From Hippopus hippopus (lineage: Eukaryota; Mollusca; Bivalvia; Cardiida; Cardiidae), in assembly GCA_946811185.2 (NCBI GenBank), contig OX328113.1, positions 4,464,001 to 4,528,000 of the forward strand: a DNA stretch of 64,000 bases. The letters are read 5' to 3'. This document shows positions 43,011 through 54,700 of this stretch, in pieces (within the stretch, counting starts at the first letter, position 1; every line of letters starts with the position of its first letter). The translations under genes were made by a program, and so were the position numbers. The notes beneath the pieces are model-generated. The model saw nothing but the letters and a program-made list of their open reading frames with translations, did not search any database and was not told where the DNA came from.

Positions 43011-43189
43011 TACAAGACGTAAACTAACAGTTTAGGCTAATATATCATTTTCTCGGTACACAATGATCTAAATAATGAATGACTGAAGGAACGACAAGGG
43101 TTTCCTGTCCAGTGAGGGTTAATGTTGCTGGGATTTGCTACAAGTTACCTAGGTGTATCTATTTTCAGATCAATTGATAATGTTTGGTT

Positions 43190-43475
43190 TGGTTTTGCGT
43201 TTATTTATCGTCGCCACCGGTTGCCTATATGGGCGACGCCCCCTGAAGGCTGTTAGTATTGCTACGGGGGATAGTGCAGATACAGGACAAAACCCATCCT
43301 AAATTTCGCCTGGTTCTTTAACGTGCTCGGTGTATAGCACCGTCACACGGGACCTCGGTTTAACGTCTTATCCGAAAGACTATTAGTAGTTTTATATGGC
43401 CAGCCGTGGGAATCAAACCCACACTCTCATGCTCACGAGTCTTACGCTCTACCAACTGAGCTATGCGGGCTGGTC
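43190..43475 (-). mobile_element. tRNA-derived SINE, reverse, with well-kept tRNA head
   Basis: On the minus strand the head reads GCCCGCATAGCTCAGTTGGT / AGAGCGTAAGACTCGTGAGC, then GGGTTTGATTCCCACGGCTG. Both Pol III boxes are close to consensus. The body contains AGACGTTAAACCGAGGTCCC and GTGACGGTGCTATACACCG and runs to CGATAAATAAACGC. The head lacks a mature 3' acceptor stem and is joined to a body, so it is a SINE and not a functional tRNA. Confidence 0.85.
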
Positions 43476-44111
43476 AGATTGATAATGTTACTGTGTTGTA
43501 GGAATACATGTATGTGTATGAGCCTGATTTGCATAGGTCACTTAATTTACATATAAGCAAACATTTTGTATCTTATCAATGCCATATTGTTCACTCTATT
43601 ACTTTTTAAGTAGACATGTTCAAACGGGATGGAAGAGATTTTGTGGTTTTGTCAAAATTGTCATATATAACAAAATTAAGATTGCTAGTAGAAAGAATTA
43701 TTTTTCTGTGAGGCAATATTTGGCAACTGTGGGTTTTTTGTTTACATTGCATCTGAGTCAATCTGGATGCCTATAGACTAGCTTCGCTAGTCTAAAAAGA
43801 ATACGTGTCTGGGTAACTCTACATTGCCCAGTCGGCCATTTTGCTTCAAATAAAAAAGTATGTCGGTGGAATAGGTTATGAGCTCCAGACGGAGGTCATT
43901 GTAAACAGACGGTCCTTTTCATGAACAAATAAATAAACATGAAAGTCGCTTTTCTCAGTTGTCATACAACCTTAACCGAATCTTCCAGAAGTTCACTATC
44001 ACTTTTTTTTCTCTTTATTTACATACATAAAACATTACTTTGAGGCATTTGTCTTGGCAACTCGATTGAATATTTGTTTATCAAAATATTTTATCGCAAT
44101 TTCAACTGTTG

Positions 44112-44370
44112 TATTGTATTGGAGTTTAACCCCATTTTTAACAGCCTAGATCATCACGGCGGTCAGTACACCTAGGCATGTGTTTCCAGGTTCTCCCGCG
44201 TCAGTCTTGACACATTTTTATTTCAAAGCTACTGACAACTTTTCGCATATGTAACAGAGGTAAGAGACGAAAAAAGCCCGGAAAGAATGGTCGCCTTAAC
44301 CGGGTATAGAAATTGCTATCACCAGGTCACGGGTCAGAAGCGCTAGCCATTGAGCTATCCGGCCGGGCAG
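44112..44370 (-). mobile_element. tRNA-derived SINE (family B), reverse
   Basis: TTGTATTGGAGTTTAACCCC, ATCACGGCGGTCAGTACACC, TGTGTTTCCAGGTTCTCC and CCGGGTATAGAAATTGCTAT, ending CATTGAGCTATCCGGCCGGG. Confidence 0.9.
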
Positions 44371-44507
44371 GAAAATATAATGGCTCCTATTCGTCGTGTT
44401 AGAAAAGGTGTTTTAAGTTTTCTATATTATGATTGCTGCTCCAACTAGCCTACATGTAATTCGTTTCGTTAATTAAAAGAAGAAAGAGATTTAAAAAATA
44501 TTTTTTA

Positions 44508-44703
44508 TTAACTCTTACTTGACGAGATAATTTTAGACTTATCCAAGTTGAGAGCATTTGCAGACGTACAAATTAAACGTGGTTCAAATGATATGATTTG
44601 TCTCTTTATGAGCAGAAAACTTTGTGGGAAATAAAGAAAACGCTGTTAACTCAATGTTTTCCTCAGGGTCGTTTAAACTCGGAATCGTGTGGTAAAGAGT
44701 TGA
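44508..44703 (-). mobile_element. Family A MITE, reverse, core-deleted
   Basis: TTAACTCTTACTTGACGAGA, AGAGCATTTGCAGACGTAC and a shortened core (GAAAACTTTGTGGGAAATAA), then ATCGTGTGGTAAAGAGTTG. Confidence 0.8.
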
Positions 44704-44707
44704 GTGC

Positions 44708-45000
44708 AGCAGACAGACAGACAGACAGACAGACAGGCAGGCTTCGGGGAGGTAGGAGATGCCCCCATAAGTAGGCGATGCCTACCTCATCCAGGTAGGC
44801 AATACCCCCATAACATGGCGATGCCTACCTACAGTGTTACGCTTATCAGAGATTACATTTTAGCCGCTCTGCCAACCGACGGGTGATAGTTATTTTGTCA
44901 TGTAACATATTTTCTAACCCTTCGTCCGTCCATACATAAGTCATACAGACCGTCCGTCCGTCTGTCCTTCCGTCTGTCTGTCTGTCTGTCTATCTGTCTA
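44708..45000. repeat. GACA microsatellite and CGTC/CTGT repeats
   Basis: (GACA)6-7 at 44710-44735. A near-tandem (GGTAGGCGATGCCTACC-type) pair lies at 44765-44830. A GTCCGTCC/CTGTCTGTC run at 44930-45000 resembles a Pearl-like head. Confidence 0.85.
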
Positions 45001-45108
45001 AAACGTGTCTTTCCCAATACCTGTCAACACATGTATATTAACTCCTCGGTACAGAGAAGAGCATTCTCTCGTTGGCGCATGCGCAGAGAGCAGTGTAAGT
45101 ACAGAAAT

Positions 45109-45915
45109 GAGCCGTGCTTTGGCAAAAAAGGAGGGGGGGGGGGGGGGTTTAATGCATCTCAGTGATGCGTCGTAGCAAGCAAGTCGTCTTATAATTATTG
45201 GTCAGTACTTTCCATTCCGTCTAAAAACCAACTGAATAATGAGGTAGACTGGGTCATTGCTTATAAAACTTGTGTCGTGCTTTTCAGGTGAGCATGGAGT
45301 TTCAAAGTTGAATCAATGTAATTTGATACACCTTATGGAGTACACGTCTGAACTTTAGGGGTTTTATGTCTCTGTCTATTCAGTCAAAGTCTACATTTCA
45401 AATTTTCACACGGTCTTTAAGCATAAATGAAACTGACTTTGAGCGCAAACTCAGTTGAGCATAGATTCAAGTTTAAAGGGCACGGACCGAGCTCTGGTAG
45501 CTCAGTCGGTAGCGTGCAGGACAAGAGAACAGGGGGTCGTGGGTTCGATCCCTGACTCGGCCAATTTTCTTCTGAGGATTGATGATAGTCATTGCGACAG
45601 GATTTTTTCCTCTCCTACCGCTGACAATTGTCTCGACGATGGTTATGTTGGAAAGCAGCCAGTGGCTTGGAAAGAAAATTGTGCGGAGTACTGGTAAAAG
45701 AGACTCCAAGAAAGCATGCACTGGCCGCCGTGATATAACTGAAATTATGTTGAAAACGGTGTTAAACACTATACAATAAATCAATCATTAAAGGACACGA
45801 GCAGTGGTCCTTTGACATTCAGAAAATTGTCCAATAACAGAAGGTGTCGAGCCAGGTCGACCAAGCTTGATATTTTTTTGCATATGCTAAACCTTCTTTT
45901 CACGGAGCATGGCTC
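45109..45915 (+). mobile_element. Family F MITE interrupted by a SINE
   Basis: The left part (GAGCCGTGCTTTGGCAAAAA, TAATGCATCTCAGTGATGC) runs to about 45265. The right part (GTGGTCCTTTGACATTCAG ... CTTCTTTTCACGGAGCATGG) is at 45800-45915. A G-run of about 16 sits at 45131. The SINE at 45486 lies between the parts. Confidence 0.75.
45486..45787 (+). mobile_element. tRNA-derived SINE (family B2) with target duplication
   Basis: The best-kept tRNA head of the family: GAGCTCTGGTAGCTCAGTCG and box B GTGGGTTCGATCCCTGAC. The body is as in the other B2 copies, with tail ACAATAAATCAATC. Flanks TTAAAGGGCACGG and TTAAAGGACACGA are the target duplication with one or two changes. Confidence 0.93.
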
Positions 45916-46261
45916 AAATGTATCATCTACGATCCTACTTTTTTTTCTGCAATGTTTTTTTGTAAGGTTTTCTGCGTGTTTCTGGTTTCTGATTATTCAA
46001 CGCCGACAAAGGGAAATGGCGGTAGTAGTGCGATTAAAGCCATTAGCCCAGCGATGCATATCTGACGCATCATGAGCTCGGTCTAATACCTCTAATTATG
46101 CTTCCCGGGGTTTTGTGTGCAAAGCTTGCAGGCTAGATGTTCACGAGTATAGAAATTTAACATAAAAGGTAAGATTCAATTTTTACACTTCATGGTTGTT
46201 TCTTTTCTTTTTCTTTAATTTTAAAGATATAGCAGACGGGATTTTCTGTAATACAGGGGTA

Positions 46262-46527
46262 TACAATTGATTGTATTGGAGTTTAACGACGTTTTAATAG
46301 CTTAGGTCATATCACGGCGGTCAGTGCACCTACGCACGTGTTTCCTGGCTTTCTCAAACCAGTACTGACACAAATTTCTTTCCAAGTCATTGACTACTTT
46401 TCTCACATACATCAAAGGTGCAAGGTGAAAAATCGCCGGAAAGGAAGTTCGCCTCAACCGGGTATCTAACTCACAACCACCAGGTCACGAGTCGGATAGG
46501 CTAACCACTGGGCTACCCTGCGGGTCA
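46262..46527 (-). mobile_element. tRNA-derived SINE (family B), reverse
   Basis: TGATTGTATTGGAGTTTAAC, ATCACGGCGGTCAGTGCACC, TGTTTCCTGGCTTTCTC, and CCGGGTATCTAACTCACAAC to CACTGGGCTACCCTGCGGG. Confidence 0.9.
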
Positions 46528-46629
46528 AGGGTATACAAGCACACGCAGATGACATATGTCAAATGATGTATGCGCAGTTTATTGACATACTTCGGTTTGC
46601 ACGAAATTTGTTAAATAAATAACTGCCTG

Positions 46630-46846
46630 CAAGGTTGACCCTTAACATCCTAAATAATTGAAATGAAACTTTGAAGCAGATAGTAAAAACCTGGATGTTG
46701 CTACTTCAAACTAATTTTTTCGGAGAAAAATTTCTCGTTATTGGGCAATGCAGATCCGAGATCAGACTGCACGTTCTGTGCAGGCTGATCTTGATCTACA
46801 CTGTCCGCTAAAGGTCAGTGAGTCGCGCTTAGCCAAAGGTTTGAAA
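46630..46846 (+). mobile_element. Family H MITE, longer form
   Basis: TTGACCCTTAACATCCTAAA, AGATCAGACTGCACGTTCTG, and a hairpin GATCTTGATCTACACTGTCC / GGTCAGTGAGTC, ending CGCTTAGCCAAAGG. Confidence 0.75.
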
Positions 46847-47189
46847 AATATCAGTTATACTGTTTTCAACCATGATCTGGCTTGATTCCAAAGCTCCGTT
46901 TAGTTCAGTTCAGTTCTTATTCTATAAAATTTCAAAACTGTCTTCTGCCACGATGTTGCAGTATATGTTTTTTCTCAGCGCCAAATCCCTTCCCTGTTGA
47001 ACACCCGGCCTCTCAAAATACTCGTTTGGGGAAAAAACTAACAAACCTTATTTAGCTCACAACAGGATAGCTCAATGTTTTATTTAACTCGTTCAGTAAA
47101 ATTTTATCACAAACCTTTGCCAACTCATGTCAGACTGTAAATAGGCCTACTACTCTGCTAAGAAAGCATCAAGGAACAAGAAATATTTT

Positions 47190-47345
47190 TGAAAAAGTTA
47201 GACGGCGTAAATTTGCCCACAAATAGGCAGGGGCTCTTGAAATAAACATGTCTACATTTTTCACCAATCACAAATTTCTATTTAATCATTTTTTTCAGTA
47301 CCAAAAAGTAGGTCCAGCACATTCAGCTCCACCGAAAAGTAATAA
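47190..47345 (+). repeat. Dispersed direct repeat (copy 1)
   Basis: GGCGTAAATTTGCCCACAAA, AACATGTCTACATTTTTCAC and CAGCACATTCAGCTCCACC are shared with 48145-48310. Confidence 0.7.
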
Positions 47346-47824
47346 TACCTCAGTGGAGTTTGCTTGTTCATTGAACAAGATATCACGTCTGTGAATGTTT
47401 CAGACTAGAGGTTTCTTTGACAAAATACCATTATGTAGCCTAGGCTCCAGTCCCATCCGTCTTTTTTTTTTTATCCTTTTATACATTCGGACATTTAGGC
47501 CTACTTTGTCAAAAAATAACGTAACAACAACGGAACCGTTTATCCGTTCATTGCCTTAGATATGTATTTAAATCGTGAAAGGAGACCTCCATGAGGAGTG
47601 ATTAAAAATTATTAACATCTAGGCCCAGGTTAACCATTATGCGTTAGTAGGCTACAAGAGAGCACGTACCTGTAACGTGATACTACGGTACAAAGACCAG
47701 GAAGTAATTAGACTTGTATAAATATTGCAACTTAAAATTTGTTTTTGAAATATGTCACAAAATTGGACACTGCAAGTTCGATTTGTTTGTTTACGTGGTG
47801 TTTACACCCTGTTCAACATCGTTT
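47346..47824. other. Unclassified intergenic
   Basis: No exon or repeat family is recognised. Confidence 0.4.
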
Positions 47825-48091
47825 AAGTTATGTCGATGCGGCCAGTGCACCCATTTCTGCTTTCCCGGAGTTTTTTTTTAACATTTGACCTACTTCACAT
47901 AACATTCTCTCAAAGACATTTGCTACTTACCTACATCTATAACATTGTCAAAACAATGGACAGCGTTGAGAGAAGTTTAAATCCAGTTGAGATGGCTATC
48001 ACCAATCCTCGGAGAGAAACTCGCCGGACCGGGAATCGAATCAGCGAACCTAGAGTTCCTTTACGTTACCGACAGAGCTATCGGCCTCGAC
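47825..48091 (-). mobile_element. tRNA-derived SINE (family B2), reverse
   Basis: GATGCGGCCAGTGCACCC, TTTCTGCTTTCCCGGAG, CACCAATCCTCGGAGAGAAA and CCGGACCGGGAATCGAATC (box B complement), ending ACCGACAGAGCTATCGGCC. The copy lies between the two members of the 47190/48145 repeat pair. Confidence 0.88.
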
Positions 48092-48144
48092 ACGTGCTTT
48101 ACACGTGAAACCATGGTGCAATAACACAAAGAAAAGTAATGTTT

Positions 48145-48310
48145 TTAAAAACCGATTGCCGGCGTAAATTTGCTTCCAAATGGGCCTGCAGGGATCCTCA
48201 GAATGAACATGTCCACATTTTTGACCAATCATAAATTTGTATTTATTCATTCGAGCATATCAATACCCAAAAGGAAGTCAAAAGCCAGCGCATTCAGTTA
48301 CCCTGAAAAA
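48145..48310 (+). repeat. Dispersed direct repeat (copy 2)
   Basis: See the copy at 47190: CCGGCGTAAATTTGCTTCCA, AACATGTCCACATTTTTGAC, CAGCGCATTCAGTTACCC. Confidence 0.7.
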
Positions 48311-48569
48311 AAAGGCATTTGTGTTGCGACATCAGATACTTGTAGATTCCCAGGGTACGTATTTAATGGCATATTCTTACAAAAACAGCCCTATAATTAA
48401 AACAGTCTATATAGTAAATTATGGATAAGAATGCCGTTGAAAAAGTGGGGCACCCTTTCGAGCAATTTTTCCTTCTACCACATTAATTTGATTAGTTCTT
48501 TGTCTATAACAAGACGAAAATGTTGTTTTCATGAGCTAGCATGATGAGTTTTAAGCTTTCATAAAATAA

Positions 48570-48922
48570 ATCCATGTTTTAATAACGACCATGAAGAAGA
48601 AGACTTTTGAAAACCTTGTAAGCATATTTTCCTTTTTCCATGTTTCTAACCATTGAAAGACAATTTTCGTCATTTGCTCCATATGTTATTTCCAAGCGAG
48701 CGCTTACAAGTGCTTAAAAACTTTTTACCGTACAACAAAATTTTAAACTTGTCCAAAATCAAAGCATTGCAGCTTGAATGTTGCTGAAAAGGCGATTTCC
48801 GCCTTTGAAGTGGTAGAAAACATTGTGGGAAAAGGAGAAAATGCTAATAACAAGCATTTTCTCCTTTTCCCTTAATGTTTTCAAAGGCCTTCTCACTGGG
48901 GCGATGAGAAACCGGGAATGGT
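48570..48922. mobile_element. Two family A MITEs in opposite orientation
   Basis: A degraded forward copy (48570-48690) and a reverse copy (48720-48922) with TTTTTACCGTACAACAAAA, AAATCAAAGCATTGCAGC and a core with ATGCTAATAACAAGCATTTT. Confidence 0.75.
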
Positions 48923-49189
48923 TGTTACAATAGATACCGGTGGGTACCGGACCCGGACTATAGTAGTCACCTTTTCTACATGTTTGACAGTTGAACAAAA
49001 CTCGATGCTCGTAGGCAAAACAAGGTAAAGTGTTTTGTGGTAAGTTATAAATCATAATTATTGCTTTGAAAAGTTTTTTTTAATTGCAAAATTGCATTGG
49101 TATTTATTGTTAGCACAACATGGAATTCACGATTTTATAGTTTCTTCTGTAAAGTGTTCCAGTTTTTCACCTCAGACCGACATGTGTAG

Positions 49190-50010
49190 TTTTAGACTTG
49201 TCCTTTTTTGAAAATAGATCTACTTGCAGACGACAAATTAAATATTGCTGAAATGATGAGTTTTGTTCTGAAAACAAAAGATAGCGTCAGCATATTCTCC
49301 TTTCCCCACATTGTTTTCTAAATTTTTCCAAAACTGAAGGATAAACCCTTTGCATAGTAACCAAACAATCCCGAGTTTTAACGAACCTGACAGAGTTTTT
49401 TGAAAACCAGCATTTTCTTCTTTTCTCACAATGATTTCTGTTTTCTAAGGCAAATCACATCATTTGAGTAATATTTAATTTCTTGTCTATTTAATTTGTT
49501 GTCTGTAAATGCATTCTAGATCTAGATCTATTTGAACCAGTCTAAAATATTGTTGTCTTGTAAAGGGTTTAACCTTTACCATACAATCCCGACTTTTAAC
49601 GACCTTTAGGGAGAAGCCTTTTGAAAACACTGTTGGAAAAGGAGAAGCTTTTTCTCTTTTTTCTACAATGTTCTCCAACCTCTCAGAAGCTAATTCCATC
49701 ATTTGAGGCACATGAAATATGGCGTCTGCAAATGCTTTCAGTTTGGACCAGACTGAAATTCTGTCATTTGGTAAAGAGTTGACCCTTTTCCAGACGACAA
49801 ACTTTTAGCCTTGTACAAATTGAAACTAAATTTTGCAGACCACAATTTCAATGTGGCTTAAATGGTGCAATTTTTCTTTAAGAAGATAGAAAACATTGTG
49901 GGATGAGGAGAAAATGCTGGTTACCAGCATTTTCTCCTTCTCCCACAATGTTTTCAAAAGACTTCTTTTCCAGGGTTTTTAAAAGTCAACATTGTGTGGT
50001 AAAGGGCTAA
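49190..50010. mobile_element. Run of four family A MITEs
   Basis: Copies at about 49190-49340, 49342-49569, 49569-49783 and 49780-50010 abut with shared or touching TTAA/TTGA junctions (GGGTTTAACCTTTACC; AAGAGTTGACCCTTTTCC). The last is in reverse orientation and has the best core (ATGCTGGTTACCAGCATTTT). Confidence 0.82.
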
Positions 50011-50364
50011 GGGACAGAGCTACCTTTTACAGAGCTTTTGCAAATTGCGGTTTATAAGGGTCCACTGGATGGAAAAAATCAGGGGTCAGGAGAGACTTTT
50101 TGTTTCATTGAAGAGTTTTTATGCAGATTTGGAATTAATTTTTATGTGTCTGTGGGACGCATGCTGCTGAAAAACATACATACAGTCTCACATTTAGGCG
50201 TATATGGATGCAGAAATCTGCGTCCCGTAAAACCCTGCTGGAGTGCTAGGTAAACAGTTAACCCTTGTTACATCAATAATCCCTAGATTATGCGTGATTG
50301 GTATTGAATTATTATGGGTACAATAATTATCCTGACCTAGGCATATTTTTTTTCTTTATTGTAT
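50011..50364. other. Unclassified; 71-aa ORF without support
   Basis: The frame at 50038-50253 has no splice context or recognisable domain. Not called. Confidence 0.35.
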
Positions 50365-50365
50365 G

Positions 50366-50626
50366 AGCCATGCTCTGGCAAAAGGGGGCTTAATGCATCT
50401 CCATGATGCATGGTACCAAGCATGGCATCACATAATTATAGAGACTATAGAATCCATTTTTGTCTAATAACTAATCCAATCATGAGGTAGATTGGTTCTG
50501 TGATATGCAGAAAAATGACCAATTGCAAAAAGTATTGGTCCAGGTCAGCCTGCGCTGAATGCGCAGGCTGACCTGTGTCGAGACTCTTTGCAGATGCTTT
50601 AAGCCCCCTTTGCACAGAGCATGGCT
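50366..50626 (+). mobile_element. Family F MITE, full length
   Basis: Best copy: inverted ends AGCCATGCTCTGGCAAAAGG and CCCCCTTTGCACAGAGCATG / GCT. An internal hairpin CAGGTCAGCCTGCGC..GCGCAGGCTGACCTG spans 50541-50575. Confidence 0.92.
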
Positions 50627-50871
50627 AATACAGTTTTTCCCAGTGAGCTGCATGTAAAATCACTATATGAAATACAGATCCAGATCTGTGAGTGGCTTTT
50701 GCCTTCTGTCTTGTAAAACTTAAATTCACTCAATTTATCATATGAGCAACCGGTGGCGATGGTAAATAAATGGAACATCAATCAATCAAACAACATTACA
50801 AACCAAACAAACAATCATACCAAAAGTCATACAAAAGGATACCTAAATATGCTCTGCAAAATGGAGTTTAA

Positions 50872-51105
50872 TATGTCTGGAAAAAGTATCAACCCAGGTC
50901 AGCCGGCGCAGTCCCTGCAGGCTGACCTTGGTCGAAACCATTTGCTATACACCAGTTTCCTGCATGTCAAAGGACCAGTCTACCTCATGATTGATTTTGT
51001 TGTTAGACAAAATTGATCTCATTGATCAAGAATTTTGACTTGTTTAGTATAATGGATCGAGAATGCCCTAAACCGCCTTTTCAAAGAGTGCAACTAATTT
51101 GTTCC
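50872..51105 (-). mobile_element. Family F MITE, reverse
   Basis: AGTATCAACCCAGGTCAGCC, GCAGGCTGACCTTGGTCG, TGCATGTCAAAGGACCAGTC, and CTAAACCGCCTTTTCAAAG at the end. Confidence 0.82.
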
Positions 51106-51117
51106 ATTTACAGGTGC

Positions 51118-51336
51118 TGGGGTCCTGTGTGGCTGTTTGGCAAGGTGTAGGACCCATAACCTGAAGGCCACAGGGTTAAACCGAGCTGGAAGTACTGGGT
51201 TTTTCTTGGGAGTGTTCTTGGGCAAGATATTTCAGAGCCCTAGCCCAGTACTGATGAAACCCAGGACATACATGAATATGTGAGCTGACACTGTGATATG
51301 ACTGAAATAATGTTGAAAGCAACATAAAATGTAACA
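51118..51336 (+). mobile_element. SINE family D
   Basis: TGGCAAGGTGTAGGACCC, box-B-like CAGGGTTAAACCGAGCTGG, GTACTGGGTTTTTCTTGGG, AGATATTTCAGAGCCCTAGC, and CACTGTGATATGACTGAAAT. Confidence 0.8.
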
Positions 51337-51341
51337 GTTCT

Positions 51342-51417
51342 TAGAAAGATCCTCCCAAGGCGGGGTTTGAACCCAGGACCTCTAGGTCCCAAGGCAAATG
51401 CTCTACCACATCGCTAC
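51342..51417 (-). mobile_element. tRNA-like SINE head, reverse
   Basis: On the minus strand: GTAGCGATGTGGTAGAGCAT, then GACCTAGAGGTCCTGGGTTC and AAACCCCGCC. Both Pol III boxes are intact. No mature tRNA fold was verified and the flanks are SINE-like, so it is called a SINE head. Confidence 0.6.
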
Positions 51418-51596
51418 AAAAACTAACTCTATAGCAAGGCAGTATAAGTGTCCCCTTATGTAGTATACTGGTCTATCCACAGATAGATATAAATGTATAG
51501 CTGGTGTTTGTATAAGGTTACAAATGACAACCTGGTCACAAAAACACCTTCTGTTTACAGGTATTATAATCAAGATAGTGCAGAGAAAAGGGAAAA

Positions 51597-51732
51597 ATGT
51601 CTGTGGGCAGCCAAATGAAATTCGTGGTTTTTCTTGGGTCAACCAGGGAGGGACGACTTGGGCTTCGGGTCTGGAGGTTTGTGGACAAGTGGTTTACGGA
51701 CAAAAAAAAAGATATTGACTTAGATCTAATTG
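51597..51732 (+). CDS. FMN reductase-like gene, exon 1 (coding)
   Basis: It encodes residues 1-45 plus one base. The ATG is chosen because it opens shortly before the hydrophobic strand KFVVFLGS. An in-frame Met at residue 7 is an alternative start. Donor TTG|GTAAGT is consensus. An acceptor-like CTGTTTACAG at 51560 suggests a 5' UTR intron upstream. Longer ORFs in the other two frames here are shadows. Confidence 0.92.
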
Positions 51733-54700
51733 GTAAGTACCTCCCAAGGGCATAGCACCCATTGCGCACAAAATATGTTCGTATAAAATATTGCGCAACC
51801 AAAGGTGTAAATCACAATATCATAGCCTATACATGTACTGATTTTTCTCTGGATGTGTGAACCTTTAAATAGATCGGTTAACCTGATGCACTGGTAACTA
51901 GGGAATTCCTCTATGCTTTACAATAAATAGAGGATATTTGTTTTTTATGGTGAAAGGTCAAAATTTATTTCATAAAGTGAACGTCATCAGCAATATTTTT
52001 ACGAGTGGCGCACTAAAAAAACCCCAATTATTCTATTTATTTCATGCTTTAAACCCCTTTAGGGGAAACTTACATCAAAATCCAGTACCGTTCTTTTCAG
52101 TTATTCTCCATGGCCTACCCCTTCCGCATTGCAACCAATTACAATATTACGTAAAGCGCGAGAAAAGTAGGGTAAATGACTTCATATTTCCATCTGGTTG
52201 AGAGGCATTCGCAATTTTACCTAGGTAACTAGTGCTCGGGAACTACTGTTTCCGCCTTCAGTTGAAAAGTTAGAATGTAAAATTGGTATTTTTCACTGGT
52301 CGTAACCATGAAATATTTCACCGTTATTTCTCGATAAACTACCGGAAAACATGAAATAAATAGTGAGGTTTTATGGGATGTTATGCTGTTGAACAAATGT
52401 CATCATACAGAGCGCTGTGCGTATAAATATTTTAGTCCTGCCCACACCTTTGCCTCCTATTTATGTAGTATTATTGGTATAACCAAACGGTGAAATTCTA
52501 GACTTGTCCAAATTGAAAGCATTCTCTGAAGACAAGATAAATGTGACTCAATAATTAAAATTTGTGACGGGAAGGTTAGAAAACATTGTGGGAAAAGGAG
52601 AAAATGCTGGTTACCAGCATTTTCTCCTTTTCCCACTATGTTTTCCAAATGCTTTCTTTTCCAAGGTTTGTAAAAGTCGGGATTGTGTGGTAAAGGGGAC
52701 ATACCTGTGAATTTTAAAGCTCAAATACACATCTCATGTGTTTAAAATATCACACATAACAGAAAAAAAAAACTGTATCTTCACAGAGTTAAAAAATGGT
52801 TTCAAATATAGCAGAATGGTCCTATATTATACAGAAAATTTACCAAACTCAAAAAGTTGCGACACAGCTTGTGCAGGCTGACCTGGGTCAATCCTTTTTG
52901 CAGACGGATAGAAACCCTCTTTATTATAGCATGGCTCATAGGTATGTCTATAGCTCTCTTGCAGAATGAATAATTTTCATATTGCTACTGCAGACAAAAT
53001 AATGGATGTAAGTAAAATTATGGGATTTTTGTCAGAAAAGAAAACATGTTTGGGGAAAAGGAGAAAATGCTAGTTACCGGCATTTTCTCCTTTTTCTCAG
53101 AATGTTTTCAAAAACCTTTTGCCTCAGGGTTATGAGAAATTTTTGGATGGTTTGGTTAACCCCTTTACACAACAATCCCATGTTTTAACTACCCTGAAAT
53201 AAAGGCTTTTTAGAACATTGTGAGAAAAGGAAAAAAATATGCTGGTTTTATTGAACTGGGAAATAATTATGGATTATAAGGTTTGACAATTCATGGTTAC
53301 AACAAGTGAAATTAACAGTAAATTTTACGGTATTTACAGTAATTTAAATGAACTGGGATGTAGTAGTTCCCCTAGATATCTAAGTAAACAGTGCGTGCCA
53401 TTCAACCAGATGGAACATATGAGGTAGTTTAGGTGCATTTACCCTACATTTCTCATGCTTTATGTAATGCACTCCTATGCGGGTGGAGGTACGCCATGGG
53501 AAATTACAGATTACAGATTATGATGAAAGTCCCAATAAAAAAGGGGCTAGAAGCATGAAATAATCATAATTCTTTTTTTTCAGTGACTGATTGAAATTTA
53601 TTTCATCTCGAGAACATCATTGATAATTTTTTGTGGTTGCGCCAGTTGTGAAAATATTACCGACGATGTTCACGCAATGAAATAAATTTTGATCTTTCGT
53701 TGAAAAAAAAAAACAACAAATATCCTTGATATCACCACTTTCCTTTTGTCCCCCAATATTTTCCAAAGCATTTTTTTGTCAGGGTACTTTAAAGTCGGTA
53801 TTGTTTTTTAACCTTTAGGCTGCTAAGCATGACTCACTGACCTTTTGCAGACAGTGTAGATCAAGATCAGACTGCACAGAATGTACAGTCTCACCTTTAA
53901 TCTACACTGTCTGATAGGGACACATTGTCCCCCAAAAGATACATTTAAAATGGCAAAATTTGGATTTTTACTATCGGCTCAAAAATTTCATTTTACTTCT
54001 TTAGCAGGATACGAGTTAACTCTTTACCAAACAACCCCAAGATTTAGAAGGCTTTTGAAAACATTGTGGGAAAAGAAGGAATTGCTGGTAATCAGCATTT
54101 TCTCCATTTGTCACAATGTCTTAAAAAGCCTTCATTTTTAGGATCATTAGAACTCATGCGTATGTGAAAGAGTTTAGTGGTTAAAAGTTGGCCCATTACC
54201 TCACTATCCAGACCTTTAACTTGATACAAAAGAACATCACATGTATTTTTGACGAGGACAAACTGAAAGTATTTGCAAACAACAAATCAAATATATCCTA
54301 AATGATATTTCTTGTCTTTGAAATAGTAGAAAACATTTGTGAGAAAAGGAGAAAATGCTGGTAACCAGCTTTTTCTCCTTTTTCCACAAATGATTTCAAA
54401 AGGCTTCTTCTCCACAGTTGTGGAAAGTCGGGATTGTGTGGGAAAGGGTTTACAAACCTCTTGTAAGACAGCTTTTGAAAACATTGTGGTAAAAGGAGAA
54501 AATGCTGATTAAAAAAAGCTCATGCACAAATATTTTCACTCCTCTTCAGATCCTGTTGAGTATGACTTGCCCTTACTAAAGAAACCCATCCACTTCTATG
54601 GGCAGCAAGAGCAAGGAAATGTTCCAAATGTGCTGAACCAGGTACTTAGTTTACACCTACTTTGTTTACTTTTCGCAGCATTATCTTGCGCTAGGTGACA

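Noticed and set aside
43390..43475. Functional tRNA gene on the minus strand
   Set aside because: The Pol III boxes are good, but the sequence continues directly into a SINE body and lacks a proper 3' acceptor stem.
51342..51417. Functional tRNA gene on the minus strand
   Set aside because: tRNA-like head with intact boxes, but no confirmed cloverleaf, and it is surrounded by SINE sequence.
51524..51718. 64-aa ORF at the reductase exon 1
   Set aside because: Wrong frame. The MSVGSQMKFVVFLGSTREGR frame joins the downstream exons in phase; this one does not.
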